18,340 nt of DNA from Cudoniella acicularis (GCA_013054445.1 JAAMPI010001167.1:1-18340); one strand, 5' to 3'; positions 7,955 through 18,340 are shown, numbered from the stretch's first letter. Translations and numbers: made by a program. Notes: a model not told the origin generated them from the sequence alone.

Positions 7955-10900
7955 CTATGTCATAGACTCGTCACCTACACTATCTTCACCATCCATTTCC
8001 TCGTCTTCGTCTTCGTCCCCACTCTCATTTTCATCCTCATCCTCATCACCTTCCTCTTCATCTTCATCGGCTTCGAGACCGTAGCTTTCTTGGAAGCTGG
8101 AAAGGGGTTGAACACGGGTCTTGAACCCCATTTCTGTGAAGCCTTTCACGAGTCCCTGTTTACAATTTGTATCAGTATTTTCATTTGGTAAGAAAATTAG
8201 ATGGAGTCCGGGGTAGGAAAGACTGCATACCTCCTCCATAATTGGCGCGCTAGTCACCACGATATTCGCCTTACCAGGGGTGAAAATCGGGAGCAATACA
8301 TCTTTCATAACAGCCTTGATTTCATCAACAGAGACACCGCGGACTTGTTTCAGCATTCTCGTGTTATACTCATCATCGACTCCTCGGACAACGCTGTCGA
8401 CGAAGTGGAACTGTCCTGCTGCAGCCATGGTGGATTGCTCATCTGCGAATCCTGTCACGATCTGACTAACTGCGCCTTCTAGAGCATATTGTTCGAATTT
8501 CGACGCGCCATTGATATAGGACTCTAGTACACCCTTTGCAGCGACGAGAGCACGATGAGCATCAGGAGATCGGTAAATGCTGAACTGAACAAATCCACCG
8601 TCGGGATCACGTCTGAAGCTTGCACCGTATGCGAGTCCGGTACCACGAACGGCTGTCCACATTGGGCCTTCGACAGTGTCGAGGAAGGAAATAGCTACCA
8701 TGAGAGCGGGAAGAATGGGGTCTGTGTATGATGTTGGCCCCTTTGCGGAAGCGAGGAGGAAGGATGAGTCGATTGTTGACATTGGGACTATGACTGCTCC
8801 ATAATCGCCAGGTATTTTACCGTCAGAGCTGAGGCGTTGATCGAGTTTGACGAGTGGGAGAAGAGGTTTTGTGGAATCGAGCTTGGACATTAGAGGCTTC
8901 CAGGAATCGATTGGATTAGGCAGCTTTTCAACGTTGGTCGTGACGAGAACCCGTATGTTATCGAATGTGAAAAGAGACTCGCGCAAAGCCTCGAGGGAAG
9001 AGATCACCTTCTCTGGCTCGTTGGTTAAGAGCTTCTTGAGCCTCTTCATGTAAACACCCTTCACAAGTGTTCCTCTAGCTTTGACGCTGGAGTCGTTATC
9101 CAGGTGAATCATCGAATCCACTGCGTACATCATGCTATTACCGCTGCGCTTAGCCTCGGGAATCTCTGCAAGAATCTTCGAAATTCCGGCCCTAAGTCTG
9201 GTCTCATCAAAGACACCATCGAACATCATTGTTTGGATCCATTCGATGGCTGCAGTATATTTTTCTAGCTCCACTTGAAATTGGATGACGAGTCCTTCCG
9301 CATCATTGACACGACCACCTCCATTCATAGAGTAGCTGATAGTGTCTTGCTCGAGATGCGTCACTACCTCTTCAAAGCCGATCCTCTTGCCATCTTTCAT
9401 GATTGGTGTGTTGAAGAAGTTGTCTATGAATAGCGGAAGCAAGGGTCTATGTTCTGTGGCGATTTTTGAAGTTCCCATGAGAATAGTGAGGTGAACAAAA
9501 TTGGTTGGGACATGTTCGAATTGCAGGAAAAGGGGTATGTCTGACTGCGACTTTTCGATGATCTTTTGAATTTCGTTCGACGGGGTACCCAACTTCTTTG
9601 CCAAACCAGACCGTGCGGTTGTGCTTTCAATAAAGTGGATGGATTCCACACCAGGCACTGGCCATTTCTGGAGAAGCGAGGTAGGTATTTCGATATCGTT
9701 CTTCGCAATGGCATCCTTTAGCTTCTCAGCAAGCTTTGCCAGGCCATCAGGACCTAACTCTTCCTTCCTCGCTGCTATGCGTTTCTCTTCCGTAGCCTTG
9801 ATAGTCTCTGCCATCTCTTTTGAAGGTGTGCCAAGAAGTGAGATGTGCGGAGCATCAGATATCCACTTCCTCAAGAAAACTCTCCATTGCTCATCAGTCC
9901 ATTTTTCCAAAATATCATATTCCTTTAAAGTACCGAGGTCTTGCAATGTAGATCCATCTCGCTTTCCAAAGAGGAAGTCGTTGATAATGGCTTCGGCAAA
10001 GAAACTTGCTGAGCTCTCAGCTTGAAACTTGATACGTCTCCGCTCTCTCTTGACGCAATCAAGAATGTAATTCATATCCAAAGGCTTGGCAGCGACATCT
10101 TTCAAAATCTCGAACAAACGCTTTTCGACATGTGAAAGCTTGTTTGTTGCGACACCGGAGGGCTGAAGCCAGATCACTGAGTTAGGTCTGGCATCCCACT
10201 GATGGTAAATTGCACTGGCTAGCTCCTCCTTTTCTACCATGATGTTCTCCAGAATAGAAACAGAGGAGCCCGCGAGGTATGTGAGGAGAATGTTGAGGGC
10301 GGCGGTTTCGACTGGATCGTTACAGTTAGGACCGAACATCGCTATTGAAATTTCTCCGGAGGATTCGTCCTCTTCTGGAAATGTAATGGTCTCCACGACT
10401 GTCTCTTTTAGCCCAGTTGGTTGCGCAGATTCAATCCAAGGACTATTTCCGTCAGTCAATAGCTTTTTGTTTGAAGGTGAAACTTACCGCTTGAAAGGTG
10501 CATCTGGAGGCGGTATATCGTCAAGAATAGTATCCTCAAAATCATCGAGGATTTGCAACAGGCCCTCCAGATCGACCTCCCCAACAAGAACCAAACATAA
10601 ATTCTTCGGCTGATACATTTCCTTGTGGAATGCGCGAATACGCTCGGGTGTTAGAACCCGTAGATTCTCCATGAGACCGCCAGTTTCGTATCGGAAGCCG
10701 ACATTCTCAGGATATAAGAGGCGACGCGCTCGAAGGTCCATGATTTCTCCGCCATTGTTTTGAACGCCTTGCATCTCCGAATAGACTACACCAGCATCAT
10801 TGCCCTCGCCATCAATGTGATGAACCTCAGTGTAGCAACCCTCATCTGTCAAGGTTGGTAGAATAACATGCTCAAGGTAGACTGGTAACATTTGGGCGAA

Positions 10901-11245
10901 ACTTTCCCATCCAGCAGTGTCTAACGTATAGGCAGTATGATCTGTTGCGGTCCAAGCATTGGTGTTCGAATATGCTCGGGAAGCAAGTTTATCGAGAAGT
11001 CCCTTGTATTGATAACTTTTAGAGCCCATGAACACCAAATGCTCTAGTGTATGAGGAGATCCAGAATCGTCAAAGATTTCTGTTGCTAGGGTAAAGTAGC
11101 CTTGGACTTTCGGACCTTTCTGATCCGCGACCACCACATTCATACCAGTCCGTTCAGAGACATATTGCGAAATGGTAACAGGAGCATATTCTGTTTTGAA
11201 CTGCTGAACAGCTCGAAAATGCTGTTTTCGTTTTTGACTAGGCAT
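7955..11245 (-). CDS. M16-family (insulinase/pitrilysin-like) zinc metallopeptidase-like protein
   Basis: The proposed exons on the minus strand are 11245-10488, 10442-8231 and 8155-7955, giving 1056 aa. Intron 1 (45 nt) is GTAAGT...ATAG with branch CTGAC. Intron 2 (75 nt) is GTATGC...ACAG with CTGAT. The inverted zinc motif H65-T-L-E68-H69 lies in DSGSPHTLEHLVFMGS. Further M16 text follows (DGEGNDAGVVYSEMQG, about 145-160, and PENVGFRYETGG), and the third zinc-ligand Glu is probably among E157/E167. The long remainder fits the four-domain clamshell of this family. The length and the extended LATEI-HTLEHLVFMGS block resemble the fungal group containing yeast Sdd3 (YOL098C, about 1040 aa), which is largely uncharacterised. 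The C-terminus (about 1018-1056) is almost all Asp, Glu, Gly and Ser. There is no obvious mitochondrial presequence (start MPSQKRKQHF), so a cytosolic or nuclear site is likely. A leader intron ending at 11295 (CCCTCCAG acceptor) is possible. Confidence 0.92.
8156..8230 (-). other. in-frame, stop-free intron in the M16 gene
   Basis: This 75-nt segment starts GTATGC and ends AAACAG, with CTGAT about 20 nt before the acceptor. Its length is a multiple of three and it has no stop, so retention would insert 25 residues between APIMEE and GLVKGFTEMG. Those residues break an otherwise smooth M16 C-terminal sequence, which favours a real intron. Confidence 0.7.
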
Positions 11246-11592
11246 CTTGTATGAATTCGATGATGAATGTTCAAAGATTGAATAAGGATTAGACCTGGAG
11301 GGAAATCAGCGAGGCTTCAAATATTTGAGAGGAAAGGGAACATGATGGGAATGAGTCAAGACAAGGTCTTACGAAAGTCATGAAATAGAATCTTAATCGT
11401 TGGATGTTGGATTACAAGGGTGTTTAGAGGATATGTAGCGCAGAGAATGCAGTAAAAGACAACACGCTTTTGTGCTTTGAGCAACAGTTGAAATCGCCGG
11501 TGTAAATACAACTATGTTTACGCCGTTGGAGCCTACTATTGGACAAGATGGAGGTGTCCAGGTGGTCATGTGGATGAGCTGGAAACCAGATG

Positions 11593-11731
11593 TCTGAAAA
11601 TAGATAGAGTGGAAGAAGTGTGAGTAAGTGGCATACCATTTTGGGTTTACCACTAGGTACAGAACATATGCAAGAACGCCCGTCACTACAGCAAACGAAA
11701 TCAACCTTGGTGACAAGGCCGATCTAGCCAT
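11593..11731 (-). CDS. candidate single-pass membrane microprotein or upstream ORF
   Basis: An ATG at 11731-11729 in strong context (GACCATGG) starts MARSALSPRLISFAVVTGVL, with one hydrophobic segment at about residues 11-28 preceded by Arg. A donor GTATGC at 11636 and a pyrimidine-rich TATTTTCAG acceptor ending at 11594 define a 43-nt intron. Splicing joins TG (11638-11637) to A (11593) and makes a TGA stop after 31 residues (…VVNPK). Unspliced, the frame runs to 11393 (112 aa) with an unconvincing Cys/Ser-rich tail. Acceptors further down (CCAATAG or TAG near 11544) would instead give about 70 aa. It lies about 350 bp upstream of the M16 start on the same strand, so it could be an upstream ORF in that leader. 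I do not recognise a family. Confidence 0.35.
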
Positions 11732-12418
11732 GGTCTTGAGTCTCGACGCTTGAGCCAAATGATGCCAACACAACACGAGCCCCTAGTGTCTGTATAAAGG
11801 GGAACGAGCGGGATAGCAAGTTGTGTGAAGGTAGATGTAAGAGAGGATGCGTGGCCAGCGCCGTGGCATGCCATGCAGTAGCTTACCTAGAGAAAAGCAG
11901 CGAGGCAAACCGCAGCCTTGCGGAATGCACGATGACTCAATATATGCCTGGTCTGCTTGCGTTTGACCAGAACAAAAGCCAAAGCGGCTTTTCCTTAGAG
12001 CTGAAGATCGGGGAGAAGAATTCGAGAGTGTAAAGAGGGCAAAATGACGACTGAACCTTGTGTTTCTGGACGGATAGAGGAGAAGAAAGGGATGCGGACG
12101 AAGCAGTCAGCCTCGAGAAGAAGAAAAGCGCAGCTAGAAAGGCGGGGTCCTGATTGGCGGGGAACCCGTAGTTTAACCGTCGGAACGGAAAATCTGGGTC
12201 GCCGCGGTCTTGGCAATGGAAAGCAGGCGCGAGAGCGGCCAGAAGATATTGAAGATGCCAGACTGCGACAACAAAGATTACCCTTCTGACGGCACAATAT
12301 TTCGGAAACTCCCGATGCTGCTGTATGAATACAGCATGTATTCGTCGCATACAAACAAAATTTCTCTTAATAAGGTGAAAAACTGAATGGGCAACTGTCC
12401 ACAACTTGGAAGATCAAC
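11732..12418. other. divergent promoter region between the microprotein and the Zw10 gene
   Basis: Several overlapping open frames exist on both strands, but none has protein-like composition or splice support. A plus-strand TATAAAGG lies at 11793-11800, about 620 bp before the Zw10 ATG, and could start a long leader or a separate transcript. The last 120 bp before 12419 are A/T-rich with pyrimidine patches, a usual fungal 5' leader. Confidence 0.5.
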
Positions 12419-15400
12419 ATGTCCTCCACCGACACCCAAGCTCGAGTTGGGGAAGCCTTGGTAGAATTCTCTTCGAATGGCCATTTCCCCGAGGAAGAAT
12501 CTGTATCTGCAGCTTACGTCGAAGAGTCTGCTCTGTCTGGAGCTTTGGAGGCTTTGGAAGCGGCAAAAGCCGCTTTAGGAGTAGGTTCCGCTTTCAACTA
12601 CTGCCACTCTGCTCATGACAATCGTGCTTCTTATTTGACTATACCCATCCGCTAACAATCCCTCTTAGACAGAGATCAAAGAGATAAGCCGGGACAGCGC
12701 CCCTGACGTAGATGCATGGATTTCACACGCGCAAACGATTCAGGATGACATCGAAAAATCAAGACGACTTGCAAGTGGTATTGTACGGCAAGCAGAAGCT
12801 GATGAGCTGCGGTTGGAATCTCTGGAAGAACAGGAGACCTATGTGGCATTTCTTTCCAAAGAGATGGCGTTCAATGAGCACCTTGGTGAAGCTTTACGTT
12901 CTATCCAGGAGGTCAACATCAAATTGGACAAGGCGGAGGAGCTGGCTGTGGAGAAGAAAATAACGGAAGCAATGGCCCTGTTGGAAGGTATCTTTGAACA
13001 CCCGTGGTGTGGAGATGAAAACACGCTGATTGAGTATTCAGATGCCTGGGTCAATATTGCCGCCATTCCCTCCGATACTTCCGTCCGTGCAATGAGAATT
13101 CTTGATACCAGATCTTTCGACCTCCGTGCATTTATACATGAACAGTTTGAATCAGTTTGGAATGGATTAGTTCAATTTGATCTTGACCAACGGACGTTGA
13201 CTGTGAACAAATCGATCCCAAGTACTTCACCTTTCTATACACTGAAGATATCCAACTAACATGTAACAGGCGAAACAATGACCCTGGATCAAGCTATGGT
13301 TGGTTTGAAGGCCTATAAGGAAGTCGAATCCGCCGCTAGAAAAATTTGGGATGACCTAGATCATGTCATATTGAAGCCTCGAACTGAACTTCGGGTTGGG
13401 AATTTGCCAAGCATCCAAATAGAAGAAGTTAGTGCGGCGTGCCATTCATGATGAAATAGCTAACCAGGCACTCAGAATAGAATTCGACTTGATCAAACAC
13501 CATCGGATAATACTATAAAGTCGCTCTTCGTCGATCTTGAGAACATCATTCGCTTCCTAGTCACAACTCTTCCACCTGAGTTTATCAGATCAGTATCAGA
13601 TGCCATGATGCCTACTCTGTCGGCACGAATCAAGGAAATGTGGCTTGATACAGCTGTCCCTGCATCCCTGGATGATATGGTAGTTTATCAGAAAGCATTG
13701 CTGCAAGTGAGCGACTTTGCTACTAATCTTGATTCCCTGAAATGGCCAGGAGCGAATAGCTTTCACGACTGGGTTTCCAATGTTCCGAGAATTTGGCTGA
13801 ACAAACGGAGAGAGACTTCATTGGACTGGATTCGAAATCAATTGGCATTGGGTAAGCACCTCTTGGCGTTTTCCCTATTAGATACGACCTCATGGCCATG
13901 CACGCGTCTCGTCTCGCTTAAAATACATATGTTCGCACGCCAAATGTAATTCCATCACTAACAGCCTTCAGGAATTGGTGTCCCTCGATTTGCAGAACGA
14001 GTTGAAAAGCGGATGGTGCCTCGAGATGAAGGTTTTCATATCACTGCTACGGGTACCATGGTGACAGACGATTGGGATGCAGCTTGGGATAGTGGCGAGG
14101 ATGATACTTCCACAAAAGCCCCACCAAAACGGCCTTCACTACCCAATAAAAACTCTACGGAGGAGGCAAGGCGGGTGTCTCAGACTGTGTCCGCTGGAAG
14201 CCTTACGGCAACAATCGAAGACGAGGATGACGGAGCTGATGCTTGGGGTTGGGGTGATGAAGACGCTACAGAGACTTCGCCAATCGACGACGAACCAAAT
14301 ATTCTGCCGGGCGTCGCAGCACCTGCCACGAATGATTCATCTGAACAACAGTCACTTGTTGGTGATGCCCGAGAAATGACACTTTCAGAAAAGTACTGGA
14401 CTTCTTCCATGCCTCAGTCAGTTTTGGCAACCGTTGTTGGAATTTACAATGACGGAGCGATATTAACCCAACCAGAGTAAGTCTAGCTTTTACTGTGGAA
14501 TTGCTTGCGCTGAATTCTCCAGGAACGAACAGATTCCAGTTACTCCAGCTGCTCCTGGCCTCTTTAGTCTTCCGATCCTTATTCTCGCGATGTATCGTGC
14601 AGTGTCTCCTTCATATTATGCCAATGAACCATGCGGTAATATGTTCGTAGCCAAAACTCCGCCATGGGATCCGAGCTAACCTTGGTAGGTATCTCTACAA
14701 TGATGCGATGTGGCTTTCAGACCAGCTGCGGGATTTTGCTTCGGAGTGGAAGCAACGCAAAGACCTTTCAGATCGTGCTTATGGCATGGTCAAATTAGAT
14801 CCTGAGATCAAGGCGTTGGAAAGCTTTGGCAAACGAGCTTATACTAATGAGTTGATTACCCAACGAACCATTATTAAAGATCTTTTGGGTGGTTAGTACC
14901 TTTTCCCTGTATCCCTCTCTCACATCTCACATGGATTCTAGGGACTCAAAACTTTCTGCAACAAGACAAAAGCGAGCTTGAGCATGGCATCAAGGTTATC
15001 ATAAAACTTACGCGGGACAAGGCCGCCGCATGGCTTCAAATCCTCCCATGGTCTGCTTGCGCCTCTGCACTAGGCTCTCTCGTCAATACCGTTGCCACTA
15101 AGCTCATTTCCGACATATTCGATCTAACGACCATTGGTGTTGACGACGCAGAACGCATCGCCACAATTCTCTCCAAAGTTGAATCACTCGATGACCTCTT
15201 TATCAAACCAGCCGATTCCTCACAATCCAACGGTTCTCAAGATAAAGCACCCAAATTTTCCCTCGCAGCCCAATTCGTCGACAAGTGGCTCAAGATGAAC
15301 TATTTGAACCAGGTTCTGCAAAGCAATCTAGCGGACATCAAGTTCTTGTGGAGTGAGAGCGAGTTGAGTTATTATTTTACTGTGGAGGAGGTTGTGGAGT

Positions 15401-15492
15401 TGATTGGGTTGAGTTTTGAGAATAATCATAATGTGAGGCAGACTGTTAGGGATATCCAGGCAAATCCGCATCCTAAGGCTGTGGATGTTTAG
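12419..15492 (+). CDS. Zw10/Dsl1-family ER-Golgi tethering protein
   Basis: Eight exons are proposed: 12419-12580, 12669-13221, 13270-13427, 13476-13851, 13972-14476, 14523-14642, 14689-14891 and 14942-15492, encoding 875 aa. Introns 1-4 have CTAAC branch sites. The donor of intron 6 is the unusual GTTCGT, supported because it restores NMYLYNDAMWL. In fungi this family member acts in the Dsl1 complex (with Tip20/RINT1-like and Sec39/NAG-like partners), which captures Golgi-derived COPI vesicles at the ER. The animal protein also works at kinetochores in the RZZ complex. The N-terminal 200 residues are helical and charged, fitting the coiled-coil bundle. IWLNKRRETSLDWIRNQ marks the middle region. 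Acidic loops carry DDWDAAWDSGEDD (W451, W455) and DAWGWGDED (W508, W510), like the COPI-binding lasso of yeast Dsl1. APGLFSLPILILAMYRAVSP (about 595-615) and the C-terminal helical region complete the match. The ATG context is ATCAACATG. The yeast protein is much diverged, so a kinetochore role is not implied. Confidence 0.9.
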
Positions 15493-15768
15493 GTCTGTCT
15501 GGTGGGTGGGTGAACTGCACAGGAGAATGATTATGGAAAGGTAAACGGTGATAGGAACAGGGAGATGTTAAGCATAGCGAGAACACAGGCATAAAATGGA
15601 ATATGATACCCAGTCCTCCCACTACGAATCACTCTTCGCCGTCTTTGGAGACAGATTTTGATATCATTCATTGTCTCTATGACCATCTCTTATTTTTACA
15701 TAAATCCGTCGATGATTCGATGAAAGCCATGAATCCCCGACAGTCTCGTATTTTATTTTAATTTTAGT
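15493..15768. other. short convergent 3' intergenic region
   Basis: The Zw10 gene (plus) and the unknown gene (minus) converge here with 276 bp between stop codons. The AT-rich stretch about 15690-15765 could hold polyadenylation signals for both directions. No gene was seen. Confidence 0.5.
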
Positions 15769-17221
15769 TCAGCATGTTCTCTTTTCGTTGTTCTTTCCTG
15801 TTGCATAAATGGGTTTCGAATAAGCGTTGGTTGGCCTTGTCACCTCTATTGAGGATCGAAAGGGCATATTGTGCTGTTCTCCTTCGCCTCGGCCAACCTT
15901 TGATTCGTCCGCACAACACGTCTTTTGGATACCTGTTTCCCCTACCTCGATAAGCTGCTCTTCCCCACGCAAGCAATTTGGCACCATCAAACGCCTCAAA
16001 AGCACCTCACACTGCCTCTCATGCTCCGCTCTCACAGATTTAGCTCCATCCTTCCAATCCTCTTTCCACCCATCCCAATTACAAACCATATACAACGAGA
16101 GTTTCACCTTAAAACTCTTTGCTACAGCCATATACTGGAATCCCTTCAACCATTTATGTTTTGTCGGATCCTCCATGATATCGATCATGAAATGCAACGT
16201 TATTCTCATACCGACTTCCAAGGAAGTAAGATTGTAGAAATTATCTTCGACGATTTGGTAAAATTTCCGGAATTGCTCATCAGCGTCAGGGAGTTTGAAT
16301 TCGAGGTCGCTTGGAGGAAGATCAAGCCGCGGATCAACGGCCGCAAAGCGGCGGGTGAGGATGTCGTGTTTTTTCTTAAACATATATTGGGGCTGCATTA
16401 TAAACTTGACGTGGCGGAAGCGGCTGAGTGAGAGCGCTTTTTTCTTAAACCATACCAAGCCGGAGTCGTTGTATTCTGTTTCGGAGCCGAGTCTCTTTTT
16501 GCCGACGGTGTCGATTGTAATGCTGATGTTAGAGAAGAACCAGGCGAGGAAGTCGGATAGGGCGGTGGGGTCTGAGGAACTGGGAGAGGGGGAGGTGCAG
16601 AGCCAGCCGGTGAAGGTGAGGTGCAGGGAGGAGGATGCGGTTAGAGCGTAGACGTAGCGGAGGGCTTCGCGGTAGAGTTGGCTAGATGCGAGGAGTTGAT
16701 TGCGTTTGGTAATGGGTTTGGCAGGTGTGTCTTCCTTTTGATTTTGGGATTGCGTAAGTGCAAATATGGGGGGATCAATTACAGCAGGAACCCATTTCGT
16801 TAGCTCGGTGATTCTTCGCATGAATACTAGTTTCTTGAGCTCTTGCTGGTGGTCGTCGGGGGTTTTGCTGGCTTTTGAGAGGAGGATGTTGGTATAGATT
16901 ATGTGGCGGACTTCTTTGGGGAGGTTCATGAGGAGGTCGATGAATCTGTATTTGAGTAGGTTCAGTTAGTAAGTGTGATGGGGATTAGGCGAGGGAGGAT
17001 GGGGATGAGATATACCTTTTTGTGGGAAAGAATTCACTCCATTTCTCGTCGCCCCAGGAGGTTATTTTTCCGGCCCAGGTAGTTGGTTCCCAGAATATGG
17101 GTTGGGGGTGTGCGATGGTGGGGTCGGTGAAGAGGTGGAAGGGGAAGAAGGGGATTAGTTCTTCTTGGAGGAAGAAGGTTTCATTGTTGTTGGTGTTATT
17201 TTTTGATGTGGAGGACGCCAT
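15769..17221 (-). CDS. conserved-looking protein of unknown function, F-box/2EXR-like motif
   Basis: Two exons on the minus strand, 17221-17016 and 16945-15769, joined by a 70-nt intron (GTATAT...ACAG, branch CTAAC), give 460 aa. The start is the first ATG of the frame (MASSTSKNN). The N-terminus has an Asn/Ser-rich patch and then a Trp/Phe-rich segment (FWEPTTWAGKITSWGDEKW, about 43-61). At the splice junction RFIDLLMNLPKEVRHIIYTN (69-88) resembles the leucine-proline opening of F-box or 2EXR-like domains in fungal proteins, where it would bind partners such as Skp1. That reading is tentative. The rest is mixed alpha/beta with no catalytic motif seen (for example SRFRHVKFIMQPQYMFKKKHD). The last 60 residues are less protein-like, and an unseen intron near 15950 (GTAGGG or GTATCC donor) could change the C-terminus. 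No signal peptide or membrane segment is evident. Confidence 0.7.
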
Positions 17222-18340
17222 AGTGTGTGAAAGTGAGGCTATAACGTTTGAGGCGGTAGAGGGTGGATCTGAGTGACGAGGCTTGTCCAGAAACAATGGA
17301 GTGCTTTTAGGAAGAGTACCTTCAGGTCCTATCGACCAAAGGGCTGAAAGGTGTTGGCAGCCGAGGAAATCAAAGGCACAAGACAGTTCAAGAATGTTGT
17401 GCGCAGTACACAGGATTTTCGACGATGATTGGTGGAGGAGGTTGACTTGGAAAAGTTTAGAAGGACAAGAGGACGCGCGCCCGAGATGTAAATAAGTAGC
17501 CGAGGCCTATGATGGGGTTCAAAACTGTCACCGCCCAGCATAAGATTAACCTGCTGAAGCTATTAGTGCTTTTTACTCGTTTAATAGAAAAGCTTGTATT
17601 GAATCGCTTAATGTGCATGTTTGCTGAAAGTATTGGTTTTCTTTATCTCATTGAATGAAGTGCTTGGTACTGTTAACTCGTGTGAAACACTTGAAAAGTG
17701 TTAAACAGTCATGAAATTAAAGGTGCTTATACCTAGAGCATCGGGAAAAGATGGTATAATAGGTCGGGTTGCATTATGTTTCTTTCTTGTAATATCTCAC
17801 AGTAAAGAAATATTTTTGATGTATTTTATACGTTTTCACGAAGCGCCACACTGCGCTCTTAACGGTCGAAGAGACATGCAATACAATTTAATACTAAATA
17901 GAAGTGTCATATCTAAACTATAAGAATCTAGGGGCTTTTGTAGTGAGGGTATTGCCTTTTATGTGTAGTTTTGTGGGTGAAGAGTGAGTGGAAGTGCGTA
18001 ATACCGGTAGTGGATCCGGCAATGTTTTAAGCGAGGCGGACAGGAGAGTGAAGGATGCGAAAGCTACAATTGTGCAAAGTAATCCTTATTTATTAAGACG
18101 CAATCACTGCATATATTAGTGCTGGCAAATGGCTTTTCTATTGTATTCAGCAATGTATCTCAACTTGTTGTAGTCGTAGTCGTGTTTTTGCCTTTCAATG
18201 AGTGTAATCCCCACTTGAGCCTGACGATTCCCCGCCATCGTATGCCTAGAGACACCCAAGGTATTTCAGCTTTTCTGACGGCTAGATCTGGTTTTTACGC
18301 AGAAAGGGGTTTTGAACTACGAACTTTTAAAGTTTATTGA
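17222..18340. other. intergenic region to the window end
   Basis: No gene can be supported. The left 250 bp should contain the promoter and leader of the minus-strand gene starting at 17221. Sequence from about 17540 is AT-rich and has only short unrelated open frames. A GTAGTC repeat of about three units occurs near 18167. An open frame reaching the right edge (from about 18119) has a poly-Val start and no recognisable motif. Confidence 0.5.
17686..17702. repeat. 7-bp perfect hairpin AACACTT/AAGTGTT
   Basis: AACACTT (17686-17692) and AAGTGTT (17696-17702) are reverse complements separated by GAA. No T-run follows and no gene ends nearby. It may be an incidental hairpin in AT-rich DNA. Confidence 0.4.

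Noticed and set aside
8201..10025. Plus-strand frames inside the M16 gene
   Set aside because: They are antisense to a well-supported peptidase coding sequence.
11821..12404. Five overlapping open frames on both strands upstream of Zw10
   Set aside because: Frames are open on both strands at once and have Arg- and Ser-rich shadow composition. No consistent start or splice sites were found, so this reads as promoter sequence.
15827..16651. Overlapping plus-strand open frames of 118-168 codons
   Set aside because: They lie antisense to exon 2 of the minus-strand gene, whose intron and N-terminal motif give better support.
18119..18340. Open frame reaching the right edge
   Set aside because: It has no ATG start, begins with a simple GTAGTC-type repeat giving poly-Val, and contains no known motif.

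Overview
The window is nuclear DNA of a filamentous ascomycete (Pezizomycotina). Genes lie on both strands and carry short introns of 43-120 nt with GTAAGT/GTATGC-type donors, CTAAC/CTGAC branch sites and YAG acceptors. Two HET-domain genes are present, a family greatly expanded in this subphylum. The exact class cannot be fixed from the sequence. No prokaryotic operon, CRISPR array, tRNA, rRNA or intact transposon was seen.

The left part (about 1-7950) looks like an accessory compartment. A badly decayed HET-domain pseudogene (571-2556) sits about 0.9 kb upstream of an intact, intronless HET gene in the same orientation (3459-5267, 602 aa). Both are preceded by a related block of about 60 bp (337-399 and 3153-3208). 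The spacer between them holds a 27-bp direct repeat diverged only by transitions, plus two palindromes. Many of these changes are of the C-to-T/G-to-A type expected from repeat-induced point mutation (RIP). About 2.7 kb of AT-rich DNA follows, with a decayed minisatellite (5785-5930) and a weak candidate small spliced gene downstream of a TATA box (6547; 6940-7312).

The right part (about 7955-17221) is conserved housekeeping sequence. It contains a 1056-aa M16-family metallopeptidase-like protein on the minus strand (three exons, HTLEH motif, acidic tail). Next is a possible 31-aa membrane microprotein or upstream ORF on the minus strand (11593-11731). It is followed by an eight-exon Zw10/Dsl1-family vesicle-tethering protein on the plus strand (12419-15492, 875 aa) with acidic tryptophan motifs of the kind that bind COPI. 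Last is a two-exon, 460-aa protein of unknown function on the minus strand (15769-17221), convergent with the Zw10 gene. The final 1.1 kb has no supportable gene.

The genes do not form one pathway. The window joins a HET birth-and-death region to a stable housekeeping block. I found no convincing undescribed multigene system. The items most worth following are the paired HET loci with a shared upstream block, the microprotein whose stop codon would be made by splicing, and the in-frame stop-free intron in the M16 gene.
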